From Ovis canadensis (lineage: Eukaryota; Chordata; Mammalia; Artiodactyla; Bovidae), in the NCBI RefSeq assembly GCF_042477335.2, contig NC_091251.1, forward strand, positions 36,906,501 to 36,970,500: a DNA stretch of 64,000 nucleotides, given 5' to 3'. Below the pieces are notes generated by a model. The model saw only the letters and a program-made list of their open reading frames with translations. It was not told where the DNA came from and made no database searches. This document shows positions 11,934 to 22,684 of the stretch, one piece after another; positions within the stretch are counted from its first letter, which is position 1, and the number at the start of each line of letters is the position of its first letter. The position numbers were made by a program, and so were the translations under genes.

Positions 11934-12377
11934 CTATGGTCTTGGAGGGAGAATGGTCTTCTCAAGGTGGACGGGAAAGCCATGTTCACAGTGAATAACA
12001 ATGATTCTGCTTGCTGTGAAGGCTCTATACCGGCATGGAGGCCGGGTGGACCCTCCTCTATGTGTGCAGGTGGTGATCTGGAAGGCAGACATGCTTCTTC
12101 TAAGACCGTCTCTGTAAGGTTCTCCATTTCTATCATCACAGACAGCCCTAATGTCATCACTGTTGCCATGAACAAAGGTGTTGGTGTCTTTGCAGGGTTT
12201 AGTCATGTTTCGTCTCTTCATCATGGTATCACAGTAGCTGTCATCGTGGCCTTTTGGTTTAGGATCATAGTGCTTCCTTAGAAATTCCTTGTACCGATCA
12301 TTTTGGGCCAGGGTTTGTGGGATCAGGCCCAGATACAGCATGAAAACCAAAAACAGGGGGCTCAAGACCATGACCAT
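11934..12377 (-). CDS. ANG2: Angiogenin-2-like, single coding exon
   Basis: This encodes a 147-residue secreted angiogenin paralogue. The signal peptide is residues 1-24 (ends PQTLA), and the mature protein has 123 residues starting QNDRYKEF, the length known for ruminant angiogenin-2. The catalytic residues are mature His12, Lys39 and His113, with six cysteines. A glycosylation sequon N-M-T starts at mature Asn33; cattle angiogenin-2 is known to be glycosylated there. The Arg-Gly-Asp of the neighbouring paralogue is replaced by R-D-G, so integrin-type binding is probably changed (inference). The 3' splice site lies at 12396-12397, giving an exon start near 12395. The gene sits in duplicated block B, the counterpart of the block with the ANG1-like gene. 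The reading frame is intact with no sign of decay. A plus-strand frame overlapping it (11901-12281) is antisense shadow. Confidence 0.93.
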   Translation of the reverse strand: MVMVLSPLFLVFMLYLGLIPQTLAQNDRYKEFLRKHYDPKPKGHDDSYCDTMMKRRNMTKPCKDTNTFVHGNSDDIRAVCDDRNGEPYRDGLRRSMSAFQITTCTHRGGSTRPPCRYRAFTASRIIVIHCEHGFPVHLEKTILPPRP

Positions 12378-13077
12378 GTCTTCCAAAAAAGGCTCCTGCA
12401 AAGGGCAAAAGGAGATTAAGTAGGGAACAGAACAGCATCGCCAAATTAGGCTAAAAGGGCAAGGACTTTTCTCTCCGACAAGGTATGATGAGTCAGGTAT
12501 CCTTCATTACTACTTAGTAACATTCTTTTCCTTTTCTCGTTAGTTTCCTCTGTTTTGGCTATTGATTCCTTTGAAAAATCCATTTAAAAGTCTTCTGAAC
12601 ACAACTCCCGCCTCAGCTGATCTTTTCTATCCCTGAGGATCACTGAAAATGTACCTTTCTATCAGCTGTAACATTACAAAATCCATTCACACTCTTTAAT
12701 TCAGTTATTAGCTAATTTAATAACAAACACTATATAAGTCCCTACTGGATACCCTGGAAGACAAAGACCATTAAGACACACCAAGTGCCTCCCTAATGCG
12801 GGATGTAGCATCCATGGGGAGGGGATGGGAGCACCAGTTTACTGAGATGAGACAGTAAGATAGATGCTGAAAGCTATGAAGGAGAGGGACTTCTATGGAA
12901 CCTCGAATCCCAGGGCAGGGGCAATCAGAGGATTGTTGAAGACAGATCCCAGGCACTCAGATCAATCCATCAGTTGACTGGGTGGAGAGCAGTTGCACCC
13001 TGAGGTGCTGAGGTGAAGGGAAGCAGACCTAATTCCCCAAGAAATAGGTGGTTCATGGCCAAAGGTGGAATTATTAT

Positions 13078-14520
13078 ACAAACTACCATACAGTTGTGCT
13101 CATTTCACATTCTAGCAAGTTATGCTCAAAATCTTTCAAGCTAGGCTTCAGCAGAATGTGATCCTAGAACTTCCAGATGTACAAGCTGGGTTTCAAAGAA
13201 GCAGATGAACCAGAGACCATAACACTCTAATGACAGAAAGTGAAGAGGAACTAAAGAGCCTCTTATTGAACGTGAAAAAGCTAGCTTAAAACTCAACGTC
13301 AGGCTCGGGCCCATTCGCGCCCGTCCTATCAGCCACGTCCAGCGGGGTGGCGGGCGCGCTGCGGCCCCTGGTACAGGCCGCGGTGCCCGCCACCTCGGAG
13401 TCGCCTGTGCTGGACTTGAAGCTCTCCGTCCTGTGCCGGGAGTCTCTCAGAGGCCAGGCCGCGGGCTGGCCTTCGATCGCTTCCGTGGGCCTCAATGTCC
13501 CTGCTTCTGTTCGTTATTCCCATACAGACATCAAAGTGCCTGACTTCTCTGACTATCGTCACTCTGAAGTGTTAGATAGTACAAAGTCTTCAAAAGAGAG
13601 CAGTGAGGCTCGGAAAGGTTTTTCCTATTTGATAACTGCAACAACTACTGTGGGTGTTGCATATGCTGCCAAGAATGTCATCTCTCAGTTTGTTTCCAGC
13701 ATGAGTGCTTCTGCCGATGTGTTGGCCATGTCGAAAATTGAAATCAAGTTATCCGATATTCCAGAGGGGAAGAACATGGCTTTCAAACGGAGAGGCAAAC
13801 CCCTGTTCGTGCGCCATCGAACCAAGAAGGAAATTGACCAGGAAGCTGCAGTTGAAGTGTCCCAGTTGAGGGACCCACAGCATGACTTAGAACGAGTAAA
13901 GAAGCCTGAATGGGTTATCTTGATAGGTGTTTGCACTCATCTTGGTTGTGTAGCCATTGCAAATGCAGGAGATTTTGGTGGTTATTACTACCCTTGCCAT
14001 GGGTCACACTATGATGCGTCTGGCAGGATCAGGAAGGGGCGTGCGCCTCTCAACCTTGAAGTTCCCTCATATGAGTTCACCAGCGATGATATGCTGATTG
14101 TTGGTTAGAGACCTGGACTCAAGTTAAAGGCTTCTTTCAGTCTTCATGTCACCTCAGAAGAATTACTTGAGAACAAGCCTTCTGTGCTTTGAATTAGTTG
14201 ATTTGAAATATTTAAGAATTGCTAATAATGTGTTCGCAAACATGTAAAGTAAATTGAATTTAATGTTGAATACTTTCAAGCATTTACCTAAAAAAGCCAC
14301 CATTAAACATTGTTATGCTCAAAAACAAACAAACAAACAAACAAACAAAAAAAAAAAACCCTCAATGTTAAAAAGACTAAGATCATGGCATCTGGTCTCA
14401 TCACTTTACGCCAAATAGAAGGGGAAAATGTGGAAGTAAGTGACAGATTTTAATTTTTTTGAACTCCAAAATCACTGCAGACAGTGACTGCAGCCATGAA
14501 ATTAAAAGACACTTGCTTCA
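13078..14520 (+). mobile_element. BovB LINE fragment, split by the UQCRFS1 retrocopy
   Basis: Left part (13078-13300) and right part (14359-14520) are consecutive pieces of BovB ORF2 in plus orientation, internally deleted on the left. The right part resumes with the typical context AAGATCATGGCATCTGG. The element lies within copy B of the angiogenin block and is missing from copy A. Confidence 0.85.
13303..14320 (+). pseudogene. UQCRFS1: Processed retrocopy of UQCRFS1 (Rieske iron-sulfur protein)
   Basis: The parent encodes the Rieske subunit of mitochondrial complex III, which carries a [2Fe-2S] cluster. This copy has no introns, keeps an open frame from about 13302 to the stop at 14106-14108, and has a 3' UTR with ATTAAA (14302-14307) and an A-rich tail (14321-14358). 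The 5' end is cut off at about codon 7 of the parent, so the normal ATG is missing; the in-frame codon at 13347 is GTG, a valine in the parent. The targeting peptide, the transmembrane stretch ([14 protein letters not shown]) and the Rieske domain are all recognisable. Box I is intact (CTHLGC), but box II reads YPCHGSH instead of CPCHGSH: codon 13989-13991 changes a cluster-ligand cysteine to tyrosine, so the product could not hold a normal cluster. Imperfect target-site repeats flank it (13288-13301 and 14355-14370). Its long open frame suggests modest age rather than function. Confidence 0.93.
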
Positions 14521-14945
14521 TCCTCTAGCTCTTACAGAGGACTGCAGGAAGAGGAACTCAAGCTTATTCTTAGGAGCTTCTTGCACTGGGAACAAATAGG
14601 ATTATTCTCAGAGGATATTTTTCAGTTTCCCTGAGTACATACCTACGCTGATACACCATAGGCAAATGGTATTACCATGCGGTAAAACAAGCAAACAAAA
14701 TACCTTAGATCTCTTCATCAAATCAAAGGCTTTATAATTTCCTCTATTAATTTCTTAATATCTTCTTCAAAAGAAGAAAGCTGCTATCACCTCTCAAGAG
14801 CAGTCAACCCAAACTGTAAAACTCAAACATTTTAGGAATGGTGTGTTACAGACACTCAACATACCCAGAGAGCAAATATTGTGTTTCTTTCTGGGGCACA
14901 ATTTCAACTCAATGACAGATAATTAAAAATAGAATTAAATAGGCA

Positions 14946-15060
14946 TGCTGCTGCTGCTGCTGCTGCTAAGTCGCTTCAGTCGTGTCCGACTCTGTGCGAC
15001 CCCATAGACGGCAGCCCACCAGGCTCCACCGTCCCTGGGATTCTGCAGGCAAGAACACTG
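14946..15060 (-). mobile_element. Bov-A monomer SINE
   Basis: Begins with the (GCT)n tail complement, then AAGTCGCTTCAGTCGTGTCC, truncated after GCAAGAACACTGG. It is found only in block B. Confidence 0.85.
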
Positions 15061-16180
15061 GATAGAATATAATAAAATAAGTCGCAAATTTCTTACAAGT
15101 CACTAAGACTTTATGTCTTCTGAAACGTGAGAACTGAAAGATATTTGTTGTTTGTAGCAGGTAGTTTCTGCTCTACCTTCAGTTCTTTGGAAAAAAAATG
15201 TGACAAACAGGGCCTTTTTATAAACCACCATCGTTCTGCTCCACATCTCGCCAAATATATGCGAATGCCCTCACATCCAACAACAAAAATAACTTTCCGC
15301 TATAAATTGTAATTTTTACTGTAAATTGATTTTTATAAGTTTTGTTTTTCAAATTGTTTTCCCATGAGTAACGCATTCATTTTATAATTGGCTATGATTT
15401 CTTGGCAATTATCACACATGCTGAGAAATTCTTAAATGGGACAAAGATTTGACCTTCAATTTATTTTTAACTGTACTATAATCTTTATGAATTCTAAATT
15501 TAAAACTAAACAGTATAGTCATGGACATTAAATTATTTTTATATTGTGCTTTTCTTACGTGTAAATCAATAAACATTTTCATGTTAAATATTTTTATAGC
15601 CCTTAAAGAGACCACCAATTATAACACCAAACCTGTAGTGATGCCAAACAGTCCTGGGAGCACAACTGTGACTCTAGAAAGACAAAAGGATTCAGGGTTC
15701 CGCTGGTTACATACGAAGGCACGTGAGCCTACATAGGAAGGTTGAGCGAAATGATCTCTCTTTCTAATCAGCATCTGGCATTGATCTACCTTTGTCTGTT
15801 TTATCTTTTCTATAGACAAATTTGGTATACTACCAAAGAATTACCAAATTATACCCTAAGATTCTTTGGTCATTCCTCAATACTGAAAGATAGAAATAGC
15901 CTCTGAAGTGGTTTCCATTAGGCACATAAGAGTATCATTTATAATAGAATCAGCAAAAGTATTTTGAGGAGGTTAACAAGAAAGTGGTAGACGGCTGGGA
16001 GAGTCACGCCTGAAAGAATGACACGCCGTCCTACAGGGCCACTGCTCCGCCACAGCCGCTGGGCTGCCTGCCCCCCTTGCGCCAAGCTCTTTACCTTTTC
16101 ATGGTGTTTCAGTCTCCTGGGTGTGTTTTCTTTTTCTACTTTTTTGGAAGACACTTTTCTTGAATTGTAATCAGTTAAGT

Positions 16181-17915
16181 CTCCTGCTCTGCAATGGACA
16201 AATATTGCCTTTTAATGTCAAAAGGAGTTGTAGAATGGCAGGCTGTCAAGGTTGGAAGTATCCTTCACTGTGAACAGAGATCCGAATCCCAGAGTCCAAA
16301 AATTTAGTAGAACCTGAGCTGGTAGTACCTGAAAGAGTCATTAGGTGGCAGTGATGGATAGGAATGTCGTCTCCCTTGCTTGGCGGTAACAGTGGGTCCC
16401 TGTAGGCAGAATCAGTATTGTACAGAGAATATTGCTGATCACAGCAGAGGGTGTGAGCTGGCAGGCCTGGCCACAGTCTCTGTCCAAACAGTCTATGCCT
16501 TAGATATTAAGACCAAGGACACCTCACTAGATACAAGTGTCAAAGCAAAAGTCACAAAGCTCAGGATATCACAAATAAAGATTCAGCTGTCATCAGGTTT
16601 CATGCCTGCCATTCCCAAACCATTATTCATGGGATCTTAAGCAAACAATTACCTATTCACTTATAAATGTTTCTTGCATCACCACTCAGTCGTTACCGAC
16701 TCTCTGTGACCGCATGGACAGCAGCTCACCACGATCATCTGTCCACAGCATCATTTCGGCAAGAATACTGGAGTAGGTTGCCATGCCCTCCTCCAGAATA
16801 AGTGTTTCCTACTGGCGCATAATCTACAACAGGGCAGAGAGCATATTACCCACTTTGAATCATACTACATGCCTCATATCACACCCGCAATATATATATT
16901 TTTTAATGACTGATTTCATTTTCCTCTTCAAACCTAAATTTGCTTATCTATAAAATGAGAGTTGCTCACTGTAAAAGTCTGAAATTCCGTGGTTCTCATT
17001 AAGGCATCAGGGAATGTTTCTAGTTTCATAGCAAATGTCCAGTGACCATGGAATTGTAAAGATAAGTTTGTATGGATTTAGTTGGTAGCACAGCCATCAG
17101 CTGAAAGAAAGATGATAGGAAGATGTGAGCCCAGTCTCACTGGTATGTATCTTCCCTTAAGGCTCAGGGTATAAGCCCAGCCCTCTTCACCTCTAGTTAA
17201 GGTGCTGACCCTACCTCAGGGCTTGGCACCCTAAAAAGGTACTTGTTTGTTGGGAGGTTGAAGGCCTTCATGTTCCAGTCTGGGGAGGTAAAGGAATATC
17301 TTTATTTCTGATTTACAAAATTTGCAAAATTCATCCTGTAACAATTCAGCTGAAGTTTGCTTAGACTTATTGTAATTTTGACTCTCTGAGACATCCAGAA
17401 ACGAAACCCCAACAAACACACTATGGCCACCTCTGTCTAACATCTGCTCCCCCACTTCACACATTGTTTTCAATTCTCACATGTTTGCAATTCGAAACTT
17501 CTGGAAACGAGAGGTAAAATGGAATTGGGAAAAAAACAAATAAGAGACAGAATGTTTGTGGCACAGAAGTGAATCTGCCTAGGCAAATGGTACAGAGCCT
17601 CACGTTTAGTCAAGGATAGTCAGACTCATTTACATAGATCCTTCTAGACCCAAGCACGTAATTAGCAGTGGAATTTATTTCAAATGTTCTTTAGATTTTT
17701 ATCCTGTGTCTCAAACCAATCCCTTGGTCTTTATAAAAATTAACATTCTCGTCCTCTCCAACAGGCAATATTTTGTATTCAAGGGAGCCATCAAACTTCA
17801 TGTACCAGAGAATTACCCCAACCTTTGATCATGAGTAATTACGGTCAGTGCACCTTCTTTTGATCTTGGGATGTGTTCCACTTCACTTTCAAAGAGCACC
17901 AAAACTTTCTTTCTT
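16181..17915. other. Non-coding, a Bov-tA remnant and MIR trace
   Basis: A decayed Bov-tA in reverse orientation lies at about 16680-16800, and a MIR-like scrap at 16915-17010. No gene is supported. On the minus strand this is upstream of the ANG2-like exon, so a non-coding exon could hide here. Confidence 0.4.
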
Positions 17916-17917
17916 CC

Positions 17918-18022
17918 TTTTTTGCTGTACCACACAGCTTGTGGGATCCTAGTTCCCTGACAAGGAATTGAACCCATGCCTTTGGCAGTGAAAACACAGC
18001 ATAGTCCTGCTTGGATTGCTAG
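17918..18022 (-). mobile_element. CHR-type SINE, partial
   Basis: Complement of a CHR SINE: GTGGGATCCTAGTTCCCTGA followed by the decayed head. Confidence 0.7.
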
Positions 18023-18085
18023 GGAAAGCCTCCAAAATTTTCTTAAAGAAGGTAGCAGGGAAGTTTACAAGTAAACAGAGATTGG

Positions 18086-18290
18086 ACTTCCCTGGTGATG
18101 CAGTGGCCAAAGCTCTACACTCCCATGCATGGGGCCGGGGCTTGATCCCAGGTCAGGGAACTAGATCCCTCATGCCACAGCTAAGAGTGCCAGTGCCGCA
18201 GCTAAAGACCCTGTATGCTGCAACAAGGATTGAAGATCCCTGTGCCACAGCTAACAGCTGGTGCAGCCAAAGAAATAAATAGATATTTAA
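18086..18290 (+). mobile_element. CHR-type SINE
   Basis: Head GGACTTCCCTGGTGATGCAG, then GATCCCAGGTCAGGGAACTA, an extended body and an A-rich tail. The flank from 18290 to 19437 has no recognised feature. Confidence 0.8.
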
Positions 18291-19436
18291 GAAAAGAAAA
18301 CTAAGAGCTGAAAATATACTTTCTGTTTCTTTTCTTGTTCAGCATCATACAAAACCTATATTGGGGAGGTAGGGGTGAGATGGGGCTCCAGATACCCTTC
18401 AGCAAACAGCTTTCCCCAGGCTTTGGGGATTTCATCACAATTTAGAAATCTGTCCTAGCCCTCCACTTGCTCCCAGTGGCACTAATTTGCCTTTATCTAC
18501 ATATAGGACATCCCCCAAAGAAATCTGTTTTCATTTTAAACTTTGGAATCCAATTCATTTTCTTCTGAGCTTGGGCCCAGAGGCTTTAAAATAGGGGAAA
18601 ATAGTTTCATTAAAATGGGTGGATGGGTATAGTATATAAACAAAAAACAGACAAAGAAATAAAACAATGGATGACCCAGATGGAAGAATCTTACAAAAAT
18701 TTGGAAGTTTCCCTCCAACTTCAGAGGGTTCCAGCTATTTGTTCCTTGAGATGGGTTCCAGCCAAGTGAACCTGGAGGTCCCTCCTGGTTCTGATCACAC
18801 AGTGATCAGATGAACAGGGTGGAGAGACCAGGTCTGAAAATTCCCAACCCTGACAGTGACACACAGCCCAAGGACACCGAGTTTGAACAAACAGTGAGAG
18901 TCACTCACCTCTTCCCTGGGCATGATTCGGTCAACTATTAACCCACATTTGGATTACAGATTTGTTCTAGGAGGCAAAGTTTGACAAATGTGGCCTTTTG
19001 TCCCTGAGTTGGCTTTTTCTGACATCCCTGGTTTTTACTCCTGCACAAGACAGGACTGAGGTTTCATTGTTCCCATGCTATATCTGGATCCCAAAGATGT
19101 TGTTTCTTGGGCCAGCTCCAAAAACTGCCTTGTAGAAGCCTGCAGAGAAGATGGGGTCCCTCAGGAGGATGCTGCTCCACTGTACTTTCTGTTTACCCAC
19201 AGAATTTGGTCTCATGAACAGGTGCTAAGTAGGTTTTATAGAACCAGGACAGCACTTCCAGAGAAGGTTATGTAACAGCTGTTAGCACCCTGCACCTGGC
19301 CTCAACCTCCCATCTATTAACCTTCAGAAATATCCTTATCATATTCCTGGGCTTCTCTTTCCTTTCCTCTTTACCTGTCCACAAACGACTGTGAGTGTCC
19401 AATCTTCCGCTATAAAATTGAATAACTCCACCATCA

Positions 19437-19567
19437 ATGCAGGAGAAGACAATCGCAACCCACTCTAGTGTTCTTGCCTGGAGAATCCCAGGGACTGCGG
19501 AGCCTGGTAGGCTGCCGTCTATGGGGTTACACAGTCAGACACGACTGAAGTGACTTAGCAGTAGCAA
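19437..19567 (+). mobile_element. Bov-A monomer SINE
   Basis: GGAGAAGACAATCGCAACCC to the AGCAGTAGCA tail; diverged. Confidence 0.85.
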
Positions 19568-19667
19568 CTTTTATTCTAATTGTTTCTCTTTTCACCTTGG
19601 TACAATGAGGTGATGAAAACAGAAAATAAGATTTTGAAATAAAAAGAAAATTTTACTGTTTCATTAA

Positions 19668-21112
19668 AATGCATCTAAATGCTTGCTCAGTATGCCAGCA
19701 AATTTGGAAAACTCAGCAGTGGCCACTGGACTGGAAAAGGTCAGTTTTCATACCAATCCCAAAAAAAGGCAATGCCAAAGAATGTTCAAACTACTGCACA
19801 ATTGCACTCATCTCACAGGCTAGCAAAGTAATGCTCAACATTCTCCAAGCCAGGCTTCACAGAAGGTGAACCGTGAACTTCCAGATGTTCAAGCTGGATT
19901 TGGAAAAGGCAGAGGAACCAGAGATCAAATTGCCAACATCCGCTGGATCACTGAAAAAGCAAGAGAGTTCCAGAAAAACATCTACTTCTGCTTTATTGAC
20001 TATGTCAAAGCCTTTGACTGTGTGGATCACAACAAACTGTGGAAAATTCTGAAAGAGATGGGAATACCAGACCACCTGACCTGCCTCCTGAGAAATCTGT
20101 TTGCAGGTCAAGAAGCAACAGTTAGAACTGGACATGGAACAACAGACTGGTTCCAAATCAGGAAAAGAGTATGTCAAGGCTGTATATTGTCACCCTGCTT
20201 AATTAACTTCTATGCAGAGTACATCATGTGAAATGTCAGGCTTGATGAAGCACAAGCTGGAATCAAGATTGCTGGGAGAAATATCAATAACCTCAGATAT
20301 GCAGAAGACACCACCTAATAGCAGAAAATGAGGAGGAACTAAAGAGTCTCCTGATGAAAGTGAAAGAGGAGAGTGAAAAAACTGGCTTAAAACTCAATAT
20401 TCAGAAAACTAAGATATGGCATCCAGTCCCATCACTTCATAGCAAATAGGTGGAGAAACAAAGGAAGCAGTGAGAAACTTTATTTTCTTGGGCTCCAAAA
20501 TCACTGCAGATGATGACTGTAGCCACGAAATTAAAAGACGCTTGCTCCTTAGAAGAAAAGCTATGACCAACCTAGATAGCATATTAAAAAGCAGAGACAT
20601 TACTTTGCCAACAAAGGTCCATCTAGTCAAAGCTATGGTTTTTCCAGTAGTCATGTATGGATGTGAGAGTTGGACTGTGAAGAAAGTTGAGTGCCAAAGA
20701 ATTGATCCTTTTGTTTGTTTGTTTGTTTGTTTTTTAGAATTGATCCTTTTGAACTGTAGTGTTGGAGAAGATTCTTGAGGGTCCCTTGGACTGCAAGGAC
20801 GTCAAACCAGTCCATCCTAAAGGAAATCAGGCTTGAATATCCTTTGGAAGGACTGATGCTGAAGCTAAAACTTCAATACTTTAGCCACCTGATGGGAAGA
20901 ACTGACTCGTTTGAAAAGACCCTGAATCTGGGAAAGATTGAAGGCAGGAGGAGAAGGGGATGACAGAGGATGAGACTGTTGGATGGCATCACCGACACGA
21001 TAGATATGAGTTTGAGTAAGCTTCAGGAATTGGTGATGGACAGGGAAGCCTGGTGTGCTGCAGGCCATGGGATCTCAAACAGTCGGACACAACCGAGCAA
21101 CTGAACTGAAAT
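19668..21112 (+). mobile_element. BovB LINE, 1.4 kb 3' part
   Basis: ORF2 from the reverse transcriptase region to the 3' tail (ACTGAACTGAA). A frame at 19866-20231 shows RT text such as DVQAGFGKGRGTRDQIANI and FIDYVKAFDCVDHNK. Stops and shifts are present, including the loss of one D of the YADD site (reads YAED). A 22-base tail-like insertion lies at 20714-20735. Confidence 0.92.
20714..20735 (-). mobile_element. Tail-only insertion with 16-base target repeat
   Basis: A TTTG repeat ending in T6 sits between two perfect copies of AGAATTGATCCTTTTG (20698-20713 and 20736-20751). BovB normally has this 16-base text once. Read on the minus strand it is an A-rich tail without a body. Confidence 0.7.
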
Positions 21113-21137
21113 GCTTACTCAAAATACCTACGATGAG

Positions 21138-21744
21138 AAGCTACAGTTAACCTTCCATATCCACAGGTTCCCCATCCTCAGACTCAACCAACTATGGACT
21201 GAAAATATTTGAAAAAAAAAATTCTAGAGAGTTCTAAAAAGCAAAATTTTAAATTCACTGTGTCCCAGCAACTGTTTACATAGTATTTACATTGTTTTAA
21301 GTATTATTAGTAATCTAGAGATCATTTAGGAGAAGGCAATGGCACCCCACTCCAGTACTCTTGCCTGGAAAATCCCGTGGATGGAGGAGCCTGGAAGGCT
21401 GCAGTCCATGGGGTTGCTAAGAGTCGGACACAACTTAGTGACTTCACTTTCACTTTTCACTTTCATGCACTGGAGAAGGAAATGGCAACCCACTCCAGTG
21501 TTCTTGCCTGGAGAATCCCAGGGACGGGGGAGCCTGGTGAGCTGCCGTCTGTGGGGTCGCACAGAGTCGGATACGACTGACGTGACTTAGCAGCAGCAGA
21601 GATCATTTAAAGTATAGGGAGGATGTGTGCAAATTATATATTAGTACAAATACTATGTCATTTTATATAAGGGGCTTGAGCATCGGGTTTAGGTTCCTTG
21701 GCAAGTCCTGGAACTAATTCCTGTTGAATACTGAAGGACTACCC
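21138..21744. mobile_element. MER2 DNA transposon (Tigger group), split by Bov-A2
   Basis: Left part has TCCATATCCACAGGTTCC and AACTGTTTACATAGTATTTA. Right part has GGGGCTTGAGCATCGGG, as in MER2. The two parts are separated by the SINE at 21329-21597. Confidence 0.8.
21329..21597 (+). mobile_element. Bov-A2 SINE inside MER2
   Basis: Both monomers are complete and close to consensus, with perfect 12-base target repeats AGAGATCATTTA at 21317-21328 and 21598-21609. Confidence 0.95.
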
Positions 21745-21804
21745 ATAATCTATGATTAATGAATGCTATATCTTTTTTTCAGTAACTTCAACAAATGGGA
21801 AGCA

Positions 21805-22012
21805 CCATGGTGGCTCAAACTGCAAAGCGTCTGCCTGCAATGTGTGAGACCCGGTTCAATCCCTTTGTTGGCAAGATTCCCCTGGAGAGGGAAATGGCAA
21901 TCCACTCCAGTACTTTTGCCTGGAAAATCCCATGGATGGGGGAGCCTGGTAGGCTACAGTTCATGGGGTCGCCAAGAGTCGGACACGACTGAGTGACTTC
22001 ACTTACCTTACC
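21805..22012 (+). mobile_element. Bov-tA SINE
   Basis: Head CATGGTGGCTCAAACTGC and full body. An 18-base target repeat with one mismatch lies at 21787-21804 and 22013-22030. Confidence 0.93.
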
Positions 22013-22552
22013 TTCAACAGATGGGAAGCAATTGCACTGCCAATTGAAAAAAATGCTCGTATATTTAAAAAATGTTCCAACAGCTTGAACTTAAAGCCAT
22101 CCCCTTTATTTTGAAATGTTTTTCACTCTCTCCTTCAAACCAATAGTTTCCCTGCACAAAGACACAGGAAGCCCGGGTTCTCCTTCTACGGACTTAGTGC
22201 TAGTGTACTTTTCCCTTCAGACAGAGCACATAAGTTTAGTTCTGTCCGCAAGGCTAATTATAAAAGTAGGTGATGGAGGGAAGAGATTAATCTACCAATT
22301 CCTTCATAACAAAAGATTTTAGGTCTATAAGTGTGAAACTTCTTTAGTAACAGAAGTCAATGGTTAAAGGAGGATGAAGCCCACATGGAAATAAGGATCA
22401 CTCTTCTACCTCCAGGAAGCAGAAAACACTATTGACTGAGGGAGAATGGGGACAAAGTCCTACTGACCTACCTATATTTCCAAATAAAAACAAACATCAA
22501 ACATTCAGTTTTCAACAGACTCTGGGTGTTGTGCCCGTTTGCTCTTTCCCAG

Positions 22553-22684
22553 TTGGAGAAGGAAATGGCAATCCACTCCCGTGTTCTTGCCTGGAGAATC
22601 CCAGGAATGGGGGAGCCTGGTGGGCTGCCGTCTATGGGGTCGCACAGAGTCGGACACGACTGAAGCGACTTAGCAGCAGCAGCA
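22553..22684 (+). mobile_element. Bov-A monomer SINE
   Basis: Single monomer with CAGCAG tail and perfect 12-base target repeats GCTCTTTCCCAG at 22541-22552 and 22685-22696. The next 1 kb (22700-23765) shows no recognised feature. Confidence 0.93.

Larger units (their letters stand above)
11630..16180. repeat. Tandem duplication, copy B (holds ANG2-like gene)
   Basis: This is the second copy of the angiogenin block, directly abutting copy A. It carries a different set of later insertions: a BovB fragment (13078-14520) containing a UQCRFS1 retrocopy, and a Bov-A monomer (14946-15060). About 80 bases matching 8400-8480 of copy A are lost at the BovB insertion. The repeats present in only one copy must postdate the duplication. 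Confidence 0.85.

Noticed and set aside
11901-12281. Plus-strand 126-codon frame
   Set aside because: It is antisense to the ANG2-like exon and has no family features. The same holds for 7200-7775 over the ANG1-like exon.
13347-14108. Open frame of 253 codons as a working UQCRFS1 gene
   Set aside because: It begins at a GTG that is an internal valine in the parent. There are no introns, an A tail and target repeats are present, and a cluster-ligand cysteine is lost.
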